Below, piece by piece: positions 7,800-16,622 of a stretch of 64,000 nucleotides of DNA. Each line of letters starts with the position of its first letter. Position 1 is the stretch's first letter. Source of the DNA: Roseovarius mucosus DSM 17069. Its GTDB lineage: Bacteria; Pseudomonadota; Alphaproteobacteria; Rhodobacterales; Rhodobacteraceae. Below the pieces are notes generated by a model. That model worked only from the letters and a program-made list of their open reading frames with translations, was not told the origin of the DNA and made no database searches. The position numbers were made by a program, and so were the translations under genes. The stretch is from the NCBI RefSeq assembly GCF_000768555.3, contig NZ_KN293991.1:434001-498000 (forward strand), read 5' to 3'.

Positions 7800-9173
7800 A
7801 TGGGACAGACCGTGGAGATGCCGCTCTGGGCGTTGGTGTTGTTGGTGGGGTTTGCGGCCGTCACCTTTGCCAGTCATTTTCTCTTTCCGTCGGTGCGGTG
7901 GTTCCTGCGGCGCAGGCTGGAACGGGCGGTGGCGCGGCTGAACACGCGGTTGCAGCGCCCCATCGAGCCGTTCAAGCTGGCGCGGCGCTATGACATGATC
8001 CAACGGTTGATCTATGATCCCGAGGTGAGCCTCGCGATTGCCGCCCATGCGCAGGCCGAGGGCATCCCCGAGAACGTGGCCTTTGAGCAGGCCAAGCGCT
8101 ATGCGCGCGAGATCGTGCCGAGTTTCTCCGCCACGGCCTATTTCGGCATTGCGATCAAGCTGGCGAAATGGCTGAGCCGGTCGCTCTATCGCGTGCGGTT
8201 GGGGCATTTCGACGAGGCGGCGCTGGAGGCGGTGGACCGCGAGGCGACAGTGGTCTTTGTGATGAACCATCGCAGCAACATGGATTATGTGCTGGTGACG
8301 TGGCTTGCGGCGGAGCGGTCGGCGCTGAGCTATGCGGTGGGAGAATGGGCGCGGGTCTGGCCGCTGAGCCGGTTGATCAAGGCGATGGGGGCCTATTTCA
8401 TAAGGCGCAAATCGCGCGGCGATCTCTATCGGCGGGTGCTGGCGCGCTATGTGGGTATGGCCACGGATGGCGGCGTGACGCAGGCGATGTTTCCCGAAGG
8501 CGGGCTGAGCCTGTCAGGCGGGTTGCAGCCGCCCAAGCTGGGTTTGTTGAAGTATCTGGTGGAGGAGCGCCGCCCAGGAGGGCGCGATGTGGTGTTCGTA
8601 CCCGTGGCGATCAATTATGACCGGGTGTTCGAGGATCGGCTGTTGGTGGCCGCAGAGCAGGCGGGCGGGCGGCGGTTTCCGGCGCGGATCAGCGTTGTGG
8701 CGGGGTTCGTGCTGCGGCAGGTGTGGCTGCGGCTGAGGCGGCGCTATCACCGGCATGGCTATGCGGCGGTGAGTTTTGGCGCGCCGATGTCGCTGGCGGA
8801 GTTCGAGCGCGATCATCCGGCGGCGGGGGTCGAGGGGCTGGCGCGGGCGCTGATGGCGCGGATCGGGGCCGAGGTGCCGGTGCTGCCGGTGCCTTTGGTG
8901 GCGCGCGCGCTGATCCGGGCCGAGGGGCCGCTGACGCGCGAGGGGCTGGATGCGGCGCTGGCGGAGATGCTGGCAGAGGCGCCGCGCGCGCATGTGCATC
9001 TGCCGCGCAAGGATCTGGGCTATGCGGCGCGGTTCGGGATACAGGTGCTGCGCAAGCGCGGGATGATCGAGGAACGGCACGGTGCCTTTGTGATTACCGA
9101 GGCGGAGCGGCCCGTGGTGGCCTATTATGCCGCCTCGATCGACCATCTATTTCGCGGGTGCAGCGGGGTATGA
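7800..9173 (+). CDS. PlsB-like glycerol-3-phosphate/lysophospholipid acyltransferase
   Basis: Membrane-associated acyltransferase of 457 residues. An N-terminal hydrophobic helix (about residues 8-28) is followed by the acyltransferase motif NHRSNMDYVL (HX4D, near residue 156), a GAYFIRR segment and FPEGGLSLSG, the four-block pattern of the PlsB/PlsC superfamily. The C-terminal third is alpha-helical and family-specific. The likely role is acylation of a glycerol-phosphate backbone in phospholipid synthesis. The ATG at 7800 lacks a clear Shine-Dalgarno; an ATG at 7818 is an alternative. The gene lies between ecm and ccr. It may share regulation with ccr, 135 bases downstream. Confidence 0.82.
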   Translation: MGQTVEMPLWALVLLVGFAAVTFASHFLFPSVRWFLRRRLERAVARLNTRLQRPIEPFKLARRYDMIQRLIYDPEVSLAIAAHAQAEGIPENVAFEQAKRYAREIVPSFSATAYFGIAIKLAKWLSRSLYRVRLGHFDEAALEAVDREATVVFVMNHRSNMDYVLVTWLAAERSALSYAVGEWARVWPLSRLIKAMGAYFIRRKSRGDLYRRVLARYVGMATDGGVTQAMFPEGGLSLSGGLQPPKLGLLKYLVEERRPGGRDVVFVPVAINYDRVFEDRLLVAAEQAGGRRFPARISVVAGFVLRQVWLRLRRRYHRHGYAAVSFGAPMSLAEFERDHPAAGVEGLARALMARIGAEVPVLPVPLVARALIRAEGPLTREGLDAALAEMLAEAPRAHVHLPRKDLGYAARFGIQVLRKRGMIEERHGAFVITEAERPVVAYYAASIDHLFRGCSGV

Positions 9174-9194
9174 GCGGATTTTCTGCATCCGCTC
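9172..9194 (+). terminator. Hairpin after acyltransferase gene
   Basis: An exact 8-bp stem, GAGCGGAT with ATCCGCTC, separated by 7 bases, overlaps the stop codon. No T run follows, so it may be a transcript-stabilising hairpin or a weak terminator. Confidence 0.35.
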
Positions 9195-9227
9195 GGTTAT
9201 AAAATTACAAAAAACGATCAAATGCTA

Positions 9228-9256
9228 TTGCATTATTGCGAGGCCGTTTGTATCTC
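9228..9256 (+). promoter_or_regulatory. Candidate promoter of ccr
   Basis: TTGCAT (9228-9233) and TATCTC (9251-9256) are 17 bases apart in an AT-rich stretch 53 bases ahead of the ccr start. It is the best sigma-70-like pair in this gap, but the -10 box is only half matched. Confidence 0.35.
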
Positions 9257-9308
9257 GGGTCAAGACGGACGATTCTGCATCGCGGCATTCTGAGACAGGA
9301 GGTTGACC

Positions 9309-10595
9309 ATGGCCCTGGATACCAAGACGGGCATTGCGCCCTACGACGCCCCCGAAAAGGACCTCTATGAGGTTGGGGAAATGCCGCCCTTGGGCTATGT
9401 GCCCAAGAAGATGTACGCCTGGGCCATTCGCCGCGAGCGGCATGGCGAGCCGGACGTGTCCTTTCAGAAGGAAGTCGTCGATACATGGGAGATCGACAGC
9501 CAGGAGGTTCTGGTCCTCGTGATGGCGGCGGGTGTCAATTACAATGGCGTCTGGGCCGGTTTGGGCCAGCCGATCAGCCCCTTTGACGTGCATGGGCAGG
9601 ACTATCACATTGCCGGGTCGGATGCCTCGGGGATCGTGTGGAAGGTGGGCGACAAGGTCAAGCGCTGGAAGGTCGGCGATGAGGTGGTGATCCACTGCAA
9701 TCAGGACGACGGCGACGACGAGGATTGCAACGGTGGCGATCCGATGTTCTCGCCCACGCAGCGCATCTGGGGCTATGAGACCGGGGACGGATCATTCGCG
9801 CAGTTCACCCGCGTTCAGGCGCAGCAATTGATGCCGCGACCCAAGCATCTGACCTGGGAGGAAAGTGCCTGCTACACGCTGACGCTGGCCACCGCCTATC
9901 GGATGCTGTTCGGCCACGCGCCGCATGATCTCAAACCCGGTCAGAACGTGCTGGTATGGGGCGCGTCGGGCGGTCTGGGCTCTTATGCGATCCAGTTGGC
10001 GAATACGGCGGGCGCCAATGCGATTGGCGTGATCTCGGACGAGAGCAAGCGGCAATTCGTGCTGGATCAGGGGGCGAAGGGCGTCATCAACCGCAAGGAT
10101 TTCAAGTGCTGGGGTCAGTTGCCCAAGGTGAATTCGCCCGAATATAACGAGTGGCTCAAGGAGGCGCGCAAGTTCGGCAAGGCGATCTGGGACATCACCG
10201 GCAAGGGCGTCAACGTGGACATGGTGTTCGAGCATCCGGGCGAGGCGACATTCCCGGTCTCGTCGCTGGTGTGCAAGAAGGGCGGCATGGTGGTGATCTG
10301 CGCCGGGACCTCCGGGTTCAACTGCACCTTTGACGTGCGCTATATGTGGATGCACCAGAAGCGTTTGCAGGGCAGCCACTTTGCCCATCTCAAGCAGGCG
10401 GCGGCGGCCAACAAGCTGATGGTCGAGCGGCGGCTAGATCCCTGCATGTCCGAGGTGTTCCCCTGGGACGAGATTCCGCAGGCGCATGTCAAGATGCTGC
10501 GCAATGAGCATAAGCCGGGCAATATGGCCGTGCTGGTGCAAGCGCCGCGCACCGGGCTGCGCACGGTCGAGGATGTGCTGGACGCGGGCCGGTAA
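9309..10595 (+). CDS. ccr: Crotonyl-CoA carboxylase/reductase
   Basis: Cytoplasmic MDR-family enzyme that reductively carboxylates crotonyl-CoA with CO2 and NADPH to (2S)-ethylmalonyl-CoA, the key step of the ethylmalonyl-CoA pathway. The length of 428 residues is typical. The nucleotide-binding loop is GASGGLGSYA. NYNGVW, GYETGDGSF and QGSHFAHL are positioned like the asparagine, glutamate and histidine that form the CO2 pocket in studied Ccr enzymes (assignment by memory of the family, not alignment). The ATG at 9309 is chosen over an upstream TTG because AGGAGG ends 6 bases before it. Together with divergent ecm it marks acetate and C2 growth by this pathway. Confidence 0.96.
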   Translation: MALDTKTGIAPYDAPEKDLYEVGEMPPLGYVPKKMYAWAIRRERHGEPDVSFQKEVVDTWEIDSQEVLVLVMAAGVNYNGVWAGLGQPISPFDVHGQDYHIAGSDASGIVWKVGDKVKRWKVGDEVVIHCNQDDGDDEDCNGGDPMFSPTQRIWGYETGDGSFAQFTRVQAQQLMPRPKHLTWEESACYTLTLATAYRMLFGHAPHDLKPGQNVLVWGASGGLGSYAIQLANTAGANAIGVISDESKRQFVLDQGAKGVINRKDFKCWGQLPKVNSPEYNEWLKEARKFGKAIWDITGKGVNVDMVFEHPGEATFPVSSLVCKKGGMVVICAGTSGFNCTFDVRYMWMHQKRLQGSHFAHLKQAAAANKLMVERRLDPCMSEVFPWDEIPQAHVKMLRNEHKPGNMAVLVQAPRTGLRTVEDVLDAGR

Positions 10596-10685
10596 GGCGC
10601 GTCTGGCAGAGGGAGGAGCGGCTCGCGGATCAGGAGGGGTTCGCGGGCTGTTTCATTTTGCAGATATGGCACGCAGAGTGGGAGA

Positions 10686-10706
10686 GGCCCCGGGTCAGGC
10701 CCGGGG
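10686..10706. repeat. Partial copy of dispersed GC-rich palindrome
   Basis: GCCCCGGGTCAGGCCCGGGGC is a near-perfect palindrome that matches one arm of the repeat at 25169-25278. It lies between the convergent ends of ccr and engB, so it could also serve as a transcript-end hairpin. Confidence 0.55.
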
Positions 10707-10728
10707 CGCGCAGCCCTCGTGCCGCGCC

Positions 10729-11379
10729 CTATTCCAGCGTGGCGATGGTGGCGCGCAGGGTGGCCAGACCCTCTGACTTCTCGCTGGAGGTGAGGATCAG
10801 CTCGGGGAAGGCGGCCGGATGGGGCGCGAGTTTGGCGCGCACCTGATCCAGCACACGCGCACGATCGGTGGCGTTGATCTTGTCCGTCTTGGTCAGCACG
10901 CATTGAAAGGTCACGGCGGAGGCGTCGAGCAGCGACATGATCTCTTCGTCCACGGATTTGATCCCGTGGCGGGCATCGACCAGCACGAAGGCGCGGCGCA
11001 GGGTCTGGCGACCCGAGAGGTACTGCTTCAGAAGCGCCTGCCATTTTTGCACCACGGCGAGCGGCGCATTGGCATAGCCATAGCCGGGCAGGTCCACGAG
11101 ATAGTGGCTCTCGCCCAGGGCGAAGAAGTTGATTTCCTGCGTGCGGCCCGGCGTGTTGGAGGCACGCGCCAGCGCCTTGCGCCCGGTGAGGGCGTTGATC
11201 AGGCTGGATTTGCCGACATTGGAGCGCCCGGCAAAGCACACTTCGAGCCGGTCGGCGGGCGGCAGGCCGGACATCGCGACAACGCCTTTGACAAAGTCCA
11301 CAGGCCCCGCGAAAAGCTTGCGCCCCTGTTCGGAGGTCTCGTGATCGGGGTCGGGGGCAAGGGAAAAGCGCAGTTCCAT
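10729..11379 (-). CDS. engB: Ribosome-biogenesis GTPase YihA/YsxC (EngB)
   Basis: Essential small GTPase of 216 residues involved in large-subunit ribosome assembly. The G-motifs are visible: G1 GRSNVGKSS, a conserved T in NTPGRTQEINFF, G3 DLPGYGYA and G4 TKTD. A longer frame runs upstream to 11814, but that extension is only an alternative reading of the MOSC gene; the ATG at 11379 begins MELRFSLAPDPD and overlaps the MOSC stop by one base (TGATG). The yidC-MOSC-engB order is common in Rhodobacteraceae. Confidence 0.94.
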   Translation of the reverse strand: MELRFSLAPDPDHETSEQGRKLFAGPVDFVKGVVAMSGLPPADRLEVCFAGRSNVGKSSLINALTGRKALARASNTPGRTQEINFFALGESHYLVDLPGYGYANAPLAVVQKWQALLKQYLSGRQTLRRAFVLVDARHGIKSVDEEIMSLLDASAVTFQCVLTKTDKINATDRARVLDQVRAKLAPHPAAFPELILTSSEKSEGLATLRATIATLE

Positions 11380-12122
11380 CACAGCACCTCGAGTTGGTCG
11401 CCAAGGGCGAGGGTGCCGCCGGTGATCACCTCGGCGTAGATGCCGAAATCCTGATGGTCCCAGTTCTTGTTGAGCGCGGCCAGCGTGTCGAGGTCGCGCA
11501 CACCCGTGGCCGGATCCGCGGTGGTGGCAAGGCAGCGGCGGATCGGTTCGCGCACGAGCAGCTCTGCGGTGCCAAGGCGCAGCGTCTTGCCGATGAGATC
11601 GAACTCTGCCCAGGGGGCAAGCCCGTCGAGATGGATGTTGCAGCGCCAGCGCAGGGGCGAGACATCGGCCCCCATCTTGTCCGCGAGATCGGCGTTGGAG
11701 GCGAGGTTGAGCAGGCTGACCGACGGGTACTCGGTATCGGTAAAGCCGCGCCCGTCGAGCCGGTAGAGGCGGGTCGGTTGCGTGCCATCGGGGGGCATCA
11801 GGGGGCGCACCCAATCAAGAAACGCCTGCCCGTCGTGATCGGGCCGAAAGGTCAGGTCGGGGCGGTCGGGGTGGCTGAGGGTGACGGTCTCGGATGCCTC
11901 ATCGAACCGCGCGTTGATCGCCATGATCGCCCCGGTCTTGGACCCGCGCGAGAAGTTGACGCAAGGCCCCCATTCACCGGTCGTCAGCCGGGCGATTTCG
12001 AGGGCGACGGCCCAAAGACGGTCGCCGGGCATGGCCTGCCCGGCGGTGAGGGTGACGGCGGTCAGCGCTTCGCGCCCGTGGCCTTTGATGGGGTGCCGCC
12101 AGAGGGCGCGAATCGCGGTCAT
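11379..12122 (-). CDS. MOSC domain-containing protein
   Basis: Protein of 247 residues with an N-terminal beta-barrel-like segment (IRALWRHPIKGHGREAL) and a C-terminal MOSC domain. The conserved region ends RRCLATTADPATG, which supplies the cysteine expected to bind a sulfur or molybdenum cofactor ligand. The MOSC family serves sulfur transfer and molybdenum-cofactor-dependent reductions; the substrate of this one is unknown. The start overlaps the yidC stop by four bases (ATGA) and the stop overlaps engB by one. Confidence 0.88.
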   Translation of the reverse strand: MTAIRALWRHPIKGHGREALTAVTLTAGQAMPGDRLWAVALEIARLTTGEWGPCVNFSRGSKTGAIMAINARFDEASETVTLSHPDRPDLTFRPDHDGQAFLDWVRPLMPPDGTQPTRLYRLDGRGFTDTEYPSVSLLNLASNADLADKMGADVSPLRWRCNIHLDGLAPWAEFDLIGKTLRLGTAELLVREPIRRCLATTADPATGVRDLDTLAALNKNWDHQDFGIYAEVITGGTLALGDQLEVL

Positions 12123-13954
12123 TTTTTCTTGGTCGTTGGTTTTGGCGCGGGCTCCGGCGCAGGCTTCTTGCGTTTGAAGCTGGACGCGATATTGCCGAAC
12201 ACGTCCGGTTTATGGCCGTGGCTGCGCATGATCAGATATTGCTGGGAGAAGGTGATCGTGTTGTTTGCAATCCAGTAGAGCACGAGACCCGAGGCAAAGC
12301 TGCCCAGCATGAACATGAAGACCCAAGGCATCCAGGCAAAGATCATCTTTTGCGTGGGGTCGGTGGGCGACGGGTTGAGCTTTTGTTGCAGCCACATCGA
12401 GATGCCCAAGCAGAGCGGCAGGATGCCGATGAAGATCAGCGCGAGGATCGAGCCCGGTTCGGGCGCGGCCCAAGGCAGGATGCCCCAGAGGTTGTAGAGC
12501 GACGAGGTGTCGGGGGCCGAGAGATCCTTGATCCAGCCGATCCAGGGCGCGTGACGCAGTTCCAGCGTAACGAAGATCACCTTGTAGAGCGAGAAGAAGA
12601 TCGGGATTTGCAGCAGGATGGGCAGACAGCCCGCCGCCGGATTGACCTTTTCCCGCTTGTAAAGCTCCATCATCTCTTTCTGGAGCTTCTGGCGGTCGTC
12701 GCCGGCGACCTCCTTGATCTTCTCCATCTGGGGCTGGAGTTCCTTCATCTTGGCCATGGAGACATAGGATTTGTAGGCCAGAGGCAGCACGAGTGCCTTG
12801 ATCAGCAGGGTGAGGGCGATGATGGCCCAACCCATATTGCCGATCACCCCGTGCAGCCAGTGCAGCGCCGCGAAGATCGGTTTGGTCAGGAAGAAGAACC
12901 AGCCCCAGTCGATCGAGTCGAGAAAGCGGTCGACGCCTTCCTCATTCTGGTAGTGACGGATCGTCGCCCATTCCTTGGCCCCGGCAAAGAGGCGGGTTTC
13001 GGCGCTGGCGGTCTGGCCCGGCTCGACCGTCTGGGTCGGTTGCACAGCCTCGGTCTGGTAGATACCACGCTGCGGATCGAACTTGGCCACGGCCTTGAAC
13101 GGGCTGCCAGCGGCTGGGATGAGGGTGGTCATCCAGTAATGATCGGTATAGCCGATCCAGCCATTCTCGGTCACTTGGGTGACTTCGGCGGGCGCACCTT
13201 CGCGGGCGTTGAAGGGATATTCCTCGACATCGTCATATTTGATTTCCGAAAGCGTCCCATCGGCCATGCTGATGAGACCCTCGTGGAGAATGAAGAATTT
13301 CTTGAGGTCGGCGGGGCGGCCATGACGGGCAAGGATACCGTAGGGCGCAAGGCTGACGGCATTGGCACCGGTGTTTTCGACCGACTGGCGGACGGAGAAC
13401 ATGAAATCTTCGTCCACGCTGAGTTCGCGGCGGAAGATGAGGCCCGCGCCATTATCCCAGGAGAGGGTGACGGGAGTGGTGGTGGTCAGCGTGTCGCCGC
13501 TCTCGATCTGCCAGAGCGTATTCGCGCCGGGCACCTGTTCGGGGGTCAGGCCCGCGCCGGGAGCCCAGCCATAGAGCGCGTAATAGGGCGTATCGCTGCC
13601 CACGGGGGAGAGCAGGCGCACGATCTCTGAGGTGGGGTCGATCGTCTCGCGGTAATTCTTGAGAAAGAGATCGTCGATCCGGCCGCCCTGCAGGGAAATC
13701 GTGCCTTTCAGGCTGGGTGTGTCGATGGTGAGGCGCGGGGCGTCCGGCTCGGTCGCAGGGACCGCGGTTGTGGAAGTGGTTGCCTCGGTGCTGCCTTGGG
13801 CGGTGGGGGTGGGCAGGCTCTCGGTCGCCGTGGGCACGGCGGCGTTGGGGTCGACCGGGGCGGGCTCGGGTGGCGGGAACATCACGAACCACACCAGAAT
13901 CACGACGAAACTGAGTGCTGTTGCCAAGATGAGGTTCTTGTTCTGATCATCCAT
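12119..13954 (-). CDS. yidC: Membrane protein insertase YidC
   Basis: Inner-membrane insertase of 611 residues. An N-terminal transmembrane helix (residues 8-26) is followed by a low-complexity Pro/Thr linker and a large periplasmic domain (about 75-350). The conserved C-terminal insertase core contains LVLPLAYKSYVSMAKMKEL, the cytoplasmic hairpin region and the VNPAAGCLPILLQIP segment. It inserts Sec-dependent and independent membrane proteins. The C-terminal tail is basic (KRKKPAPEPAPKPTTKKK), typical for ribosome contact in this group. The usual rpmH-rnpA genes are not directly upstream; a GGDEF/EAL gene sits there. Confidence 0.96.
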   Translation of the reverse strand: MDDQNKNLILATALSFVVILVWFVMFPPPEPAPVDPNAAVPTATESLPTPTAQGSTEATTSTTAVPATEPDAPRLTIDTPSLKGTISLQGGRIDDLFLKNYRETIDPTSEIVRLLSPVGSDTPYYALYGWAPGAGLTPEQVPGANTLWQIESGDTLTTTTPVTLSWDNGAGLIFRRELSVDEDFMFSVRQSVENTGANAVSLAPYGILARHGRPADLKKFFILHEGLISMADGTLSEIKYDDVEEYPFNAREGAPAEVTQVTENGWIGYTDHYWMTTLIPAAGSPFKAVAKFDPQRGIYQTEAVQPTQTVEPGQTASAETRLFAGAKEWATIRHYQNEEGVDRFLDSIDWGWFFFLTKPIFAALHWLHGVIGNMGWAIIALTLLIKALVLPLAYKSYVSMAKMKELQPQMEKIKEVAGDDRQKLQKEMMELYKREKVNPAAGCLPILLQIPIFFSLYKVIFVTLELRHAPWIGWIKDLSAPDTSSLYNLWGILPWAAPEPGSILALIFIGILPLCLGISMWLQQKLNPSPTDPTQKMIFAWMPWVFMFMLGSFASGLVLYWIANNTITFSQQYLIMRSHGHKPDVFGNIASSFKRKKPAPEPAPKPTTKKK

Positions 13955-14067
13955 CGTCGATGGCCATCCCTGTGTTGCGTGTCAGGGGCGGTTCAACAGA
14001 GTGCGGCGGCAAAGGTCAAGCGGATTCCGGGGATTTTGGCCGTTGGCGCGGGGATTCATCGCAGGGG

Positions 14068-15585
14068 TCAGCCCTTGGCGCGGGCGATCCGGGGCACGGG
14101 GCCGAGTTTGGCGCGATGCGCCGCGATCCAGTCCGGCGTCGCCTCGAGCGGCATGGGGCGGGCGATACCAAAGCCCTGCACATGGGCGCAGCCCAGTTGC
14201 GCGAGCATGGCATGTTCGCCTGCCGTCTCGACCCCTTCGGCGAGGGTGGCAAGGCCAAGGCGGTCCGCCATCGACAGGATTGCCCCCACCATGCGCTGTT
14301 GATCCGGGTCGCGGTCAATCGCGGTGACGTAGGAGCGGTCGATCTTGAGCCGTTGCACGGCAAAGCGGCGGATGGTGGCAATCGAGGCGTGCCCGGTGCC
14401 GTAATCGTCAAGGTCGATGGGGCAGCCCATGCGCGCCAGCGCCGCGATATTGCGGGTGATGACGTCATCGGCAGAGGTGGCGACCACGGTTTCGAGCACC
14501 TCGATCACCAGCCGGTGCGCAGGCAGGTCGCAGCGATCCAGTTCCCACGCGAATTTCTCGGGCAGGGTGGGATTGCGCAACTCCTCGGGCGAGAGGTTGA
14601 GGCCGACGCGCGGAATGTCGAGGCCGAGGTGATCCCAGGTTTGCAGGGCGCGCAGCGCATTGGCGAGCATGGCATCGCCCAGCACCTCCATCCGGCCCGA
14701 GGCGGCAAGGAGCGGCAGGAATTCCGCCGGAGCGATGAGGCCTGCGGTGGGATGCTGCCACCGCGCGAGCGCCTCGAACCCGGTGATCTGGCCGGTGTCG
14801 GTGCAGATCTGCGGCTGAAACCATGTGATGAGTCGCCCGTCTTGCAGGGCGGTCGTCACCTCCTCTGCGAGGGCGCGGGGCAGGGGCGCGGGCGCGGTCA
14901 TGCCCCGGCCATAGGCGCGGATTGCCGAGGGGCCATGGTGCTGCGCGTCGTGCAGGGCGGCAAGGCAGGCGTCATAGAGCGCCGGGGCGGTGCGCGCGGG
15001 GGCCTGTGCATCAAGGCAGAGGCCAAGCGAGGCAGAGATATGCAGCGTGGCCGCATCAAGCGGGATCGGATCAGCCAGCGCCGCGCGCAGCCGTTCAGCT
15101 AGGGCCAGAAGCGGGCCGAGTGTGAGGCCCGGCATCGGGGCCAGGAGCACCCCAAGCCGCCCCGCGCCGAGATCGAAAAGCTGGTCCGCGGGCCGCAGCG
15201 TGCGCGCGAGGCGTTCAAGGCTCTGAAGGATCACGCGGTCGGCGGTGGCGAGGCCGTGACGATCCGTCAGCCTGTCGAAATCGTCGATCTGGAGGAGAAG
15301 GCAGGCGGTGCGTGCGCCCCCCTGTCGCGCAGCGCCGAGGGTATCGGCGATGGCCTGTTGCATGGGCGCGCTGCGCGCCGCCTCATCCGTCAGGGGCGGG
15401 GTTTGGCGCCGATCCGAGAGGGCAAGCGCCAGAAAAGCCAGCGGCAATGCCAGGATCAGCGCCGCAAGCCCGAACCAATGGGTCGCCAGCCCCGCCGCGC
15501 CGATCAGCGCCAGCGATTGTGGCCAATGGCCCGCGCGCAGCCGTGCCGCGATCCCTGCTATCCGCTCTTGCCCCGTTCTGACCAT
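14068..15585 (-). CDS. GGDEF/EAL protein, probable c-di-GMP phosphodiesterase
   Basis: Protein of 505 residues: an N-terminal hydrophobic hairpin (about 22-55) anchors it in the membrane, a degenerate GGDEF domain follows (about 70-225; the signature reads GAGRL, so cyclase activity is unlikely), and then an EAL domain (about 235-495). The EAL catalytic set looks intact: FEALARW, NLSPEELRNP, EVLE, LDDYGTGHAS, LKIDRSYV, AEGVET and QGFGIARPM. It probably hydrolyses c-di-GMP, with the degenerate GGDEF as a possible GTP-sensing regulator. It precedes yidC on the same strand with a 113-base gap, so co-transcription is unproven. Confidence 0.88.
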   Translation of the reverse strand: MVRTGQERIAGIAARLRAGHWPQSLALIGAAGLATHWFGLAALILALPLAFLALALSDRRQTPPLTDEAARSAPMQQAIADTLGAARQGGARTACLLLQIDDFDRLTDRHGLATADRVILQSLERLARTLRPADQLFDLGAGRLGVLLAPMPGLTLGPLLALAERLRAALADPIPLDAATLHISASLGLCLDAQAPARTAPALYDACLAALHDAQHHGPSAIRAYGRGMTAPAPLPRALAEEVTTALQDGRLITWFQPQICTDTGQITGFEALARWQHPTAGLIAPAEFLPLLAASGRMEVLGDAMLANALRALQTWDHLGLDIPRVGLNLSPEELRNPTLPEKFAWELDRCDLPAHRLVIEVLETVVATSADDVITRNIAALARMGCPIDLDDYGTGHASIATIRRFAVQRLKIDRSYVTAIDRDPDQQRMVGAILSMADRLGLATLAEGVETAGEHAMLAQLGCAHVQGFGIARPMPLEATPDWIAAHRAKLGPVPRIARAKG

Positions 15586-15630
15586 CGACCCTGTTCCCGC
15601 AATCTGGCGTTGAGCCTAGCGCGGCAGGAG

Positions 15631-16500
15631 TTAACGGAGTTTGGGCAATCCTTCGGGATTTGCGTCGGATTTTATCGATTCGGTGGTCAGGCCCATGAAA
15701 TCGAAGAGTTTGGGATCAAGAAGATGCGAGGGCCGCGCGTTCATCAGGGCGCGGAACATGACCTGACGGCGACCGGGGCTGCGTGATTCCCAACCGTCGA
15801 GGATCTGTTTGACCTGCTGGCGTTGCAGGCCGTCCTGTGATCCACACAGATCGCAAGGGATGATCGGATAGTTCATGGCGCGGGCAAACCGCTCGCAATC
15901 CTCTTCGGCGACATGGGCAAGCGGGCGATAGACGAAGAGATCGCCCTCTTCGTTCACCAGCTTGGGCGGCATGGTCGCGAGCCGCCCGCCGTGAAAGAGG
16001 TTCATGAAGAAGGTTTCGAGAATGTCGTCGCGGTGATGGCCGAGCACGACCGCCGTGCAGCCCTCTTCGCGGGCGATGCGGTAGAGATTGCCCCGGCGCA
16101 GGCGCGAGCAGAGCGCGCAATAGGTGCGCCCCTGTGGCACCTTGTCCATGACGATGGAATAGGTGTCCTGGTATTCGATGCGGTGGGGCACCTGCATGCG
16201 TTCGAGAAACTCGGGCAGGACGGTGGCCGGGAAACCGGGCTGACCCTGATCGAGATTGCAGGCGAGCAACTCGACCGGCAGGAGACCGCGCCATTTGAGT
16301 TCGTAGAGCACGGCAAGCAGCGTGTAGCTGTCCTTGCCGCCCGAGAGACAGACCAGCCATTTGCCGCCGGGGGCGATCATGCCATATTGCTCGATCGCCT
16401 CGCGGGTGTGGCGCACGATCCGTTTGCGCAGCTTTTTGAATTCGGTGCTGCTGGGCGCCCCGTGGAACAGCGGATGGATCTCTTCGGTCTCGTCTAGCAT
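15631..16500 (-). CDS. ttcA: tRNA 2-thiocytidine biosynthesis protein TtcA
   Basis: Enzyme of 289 residues that thiolates cytidine 32 of certain tRNAs. The PP-loop for ATP is [11 protein letters not shown] near residue 54. Two cysteine pairs that bind the [4Fe-4S] cluster are seen as CALC (about residue 125) and CDLC (about residue 215). The length and motif order agree with the family. It is transcribed toward the GGDEF/EAL gene, with 45 bases between. Confidence 0.94.
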   Translation of the reverse strand: MLDETEEIHPLFHGAPSSTEFKKLRKRIVRHTREAIEQYGMIAPGGKWLVCLSGGKDSYTLLAVLYELKWRGLLPVELLACNLDQGQPGFPATVLPEFLERMQVPHRIEYQDTYSIVMDKVPQGRTYCALCSRLRRGNLYRIAREEGCTAVVLGHHRDDILETFFMNLFHGGRLATMPPKLVNEEGDLFVYRPLAHVAEEDCERFARAMNYPIIPCDLCGSQDGLQRQQVKQILDGWESRSPGRRQVMFRALMNARPSHLLDPKLFDFMGLTTESIKSDANPEGLPKLR

Positions 16501-16564
16501 GGGCTGGCTTTAGGGGTTTTACGCTGGGCAGGCAAGGGTTTGGGTGGGGGCTGAGGAATTGCCG

Positions 16565-16609
16565 CCGGACCCTTTAAAAGGGTCCGGTTCGTTTTCTTTT
16601 CAAGAAAAC
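16565..16609 (-). terminator. Two adjacent hairpins after the LysR gene
   Basis: CCGGACCCTTT/AAAGGGTCCGG (16565-16587) is immediately followed by GTTTTCTT/AAGAAAAC (16591-16609 region). Read from the LysR gene, the second hairpin comes first and no T run follows, so termination strength is uncertain. On the plus strand the first hairpin is followed by a T-rich tract. Confidence 0.4.
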
Positions 16610-16622
16610 GGGTCAGATGCCC

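Noticed and set aside
10340-11404. Open frame overlapping engB and the ccr end
   Set aside because: Composition is that of an out-of-frame reading; engB in the neighbouring frame has all G-motifs.
12212-13630. 472-codon open frame opposite yidC
   Set aside because: Antisense shadow of yidC with no recognisable domain; YidC motifs are on the minus strand.
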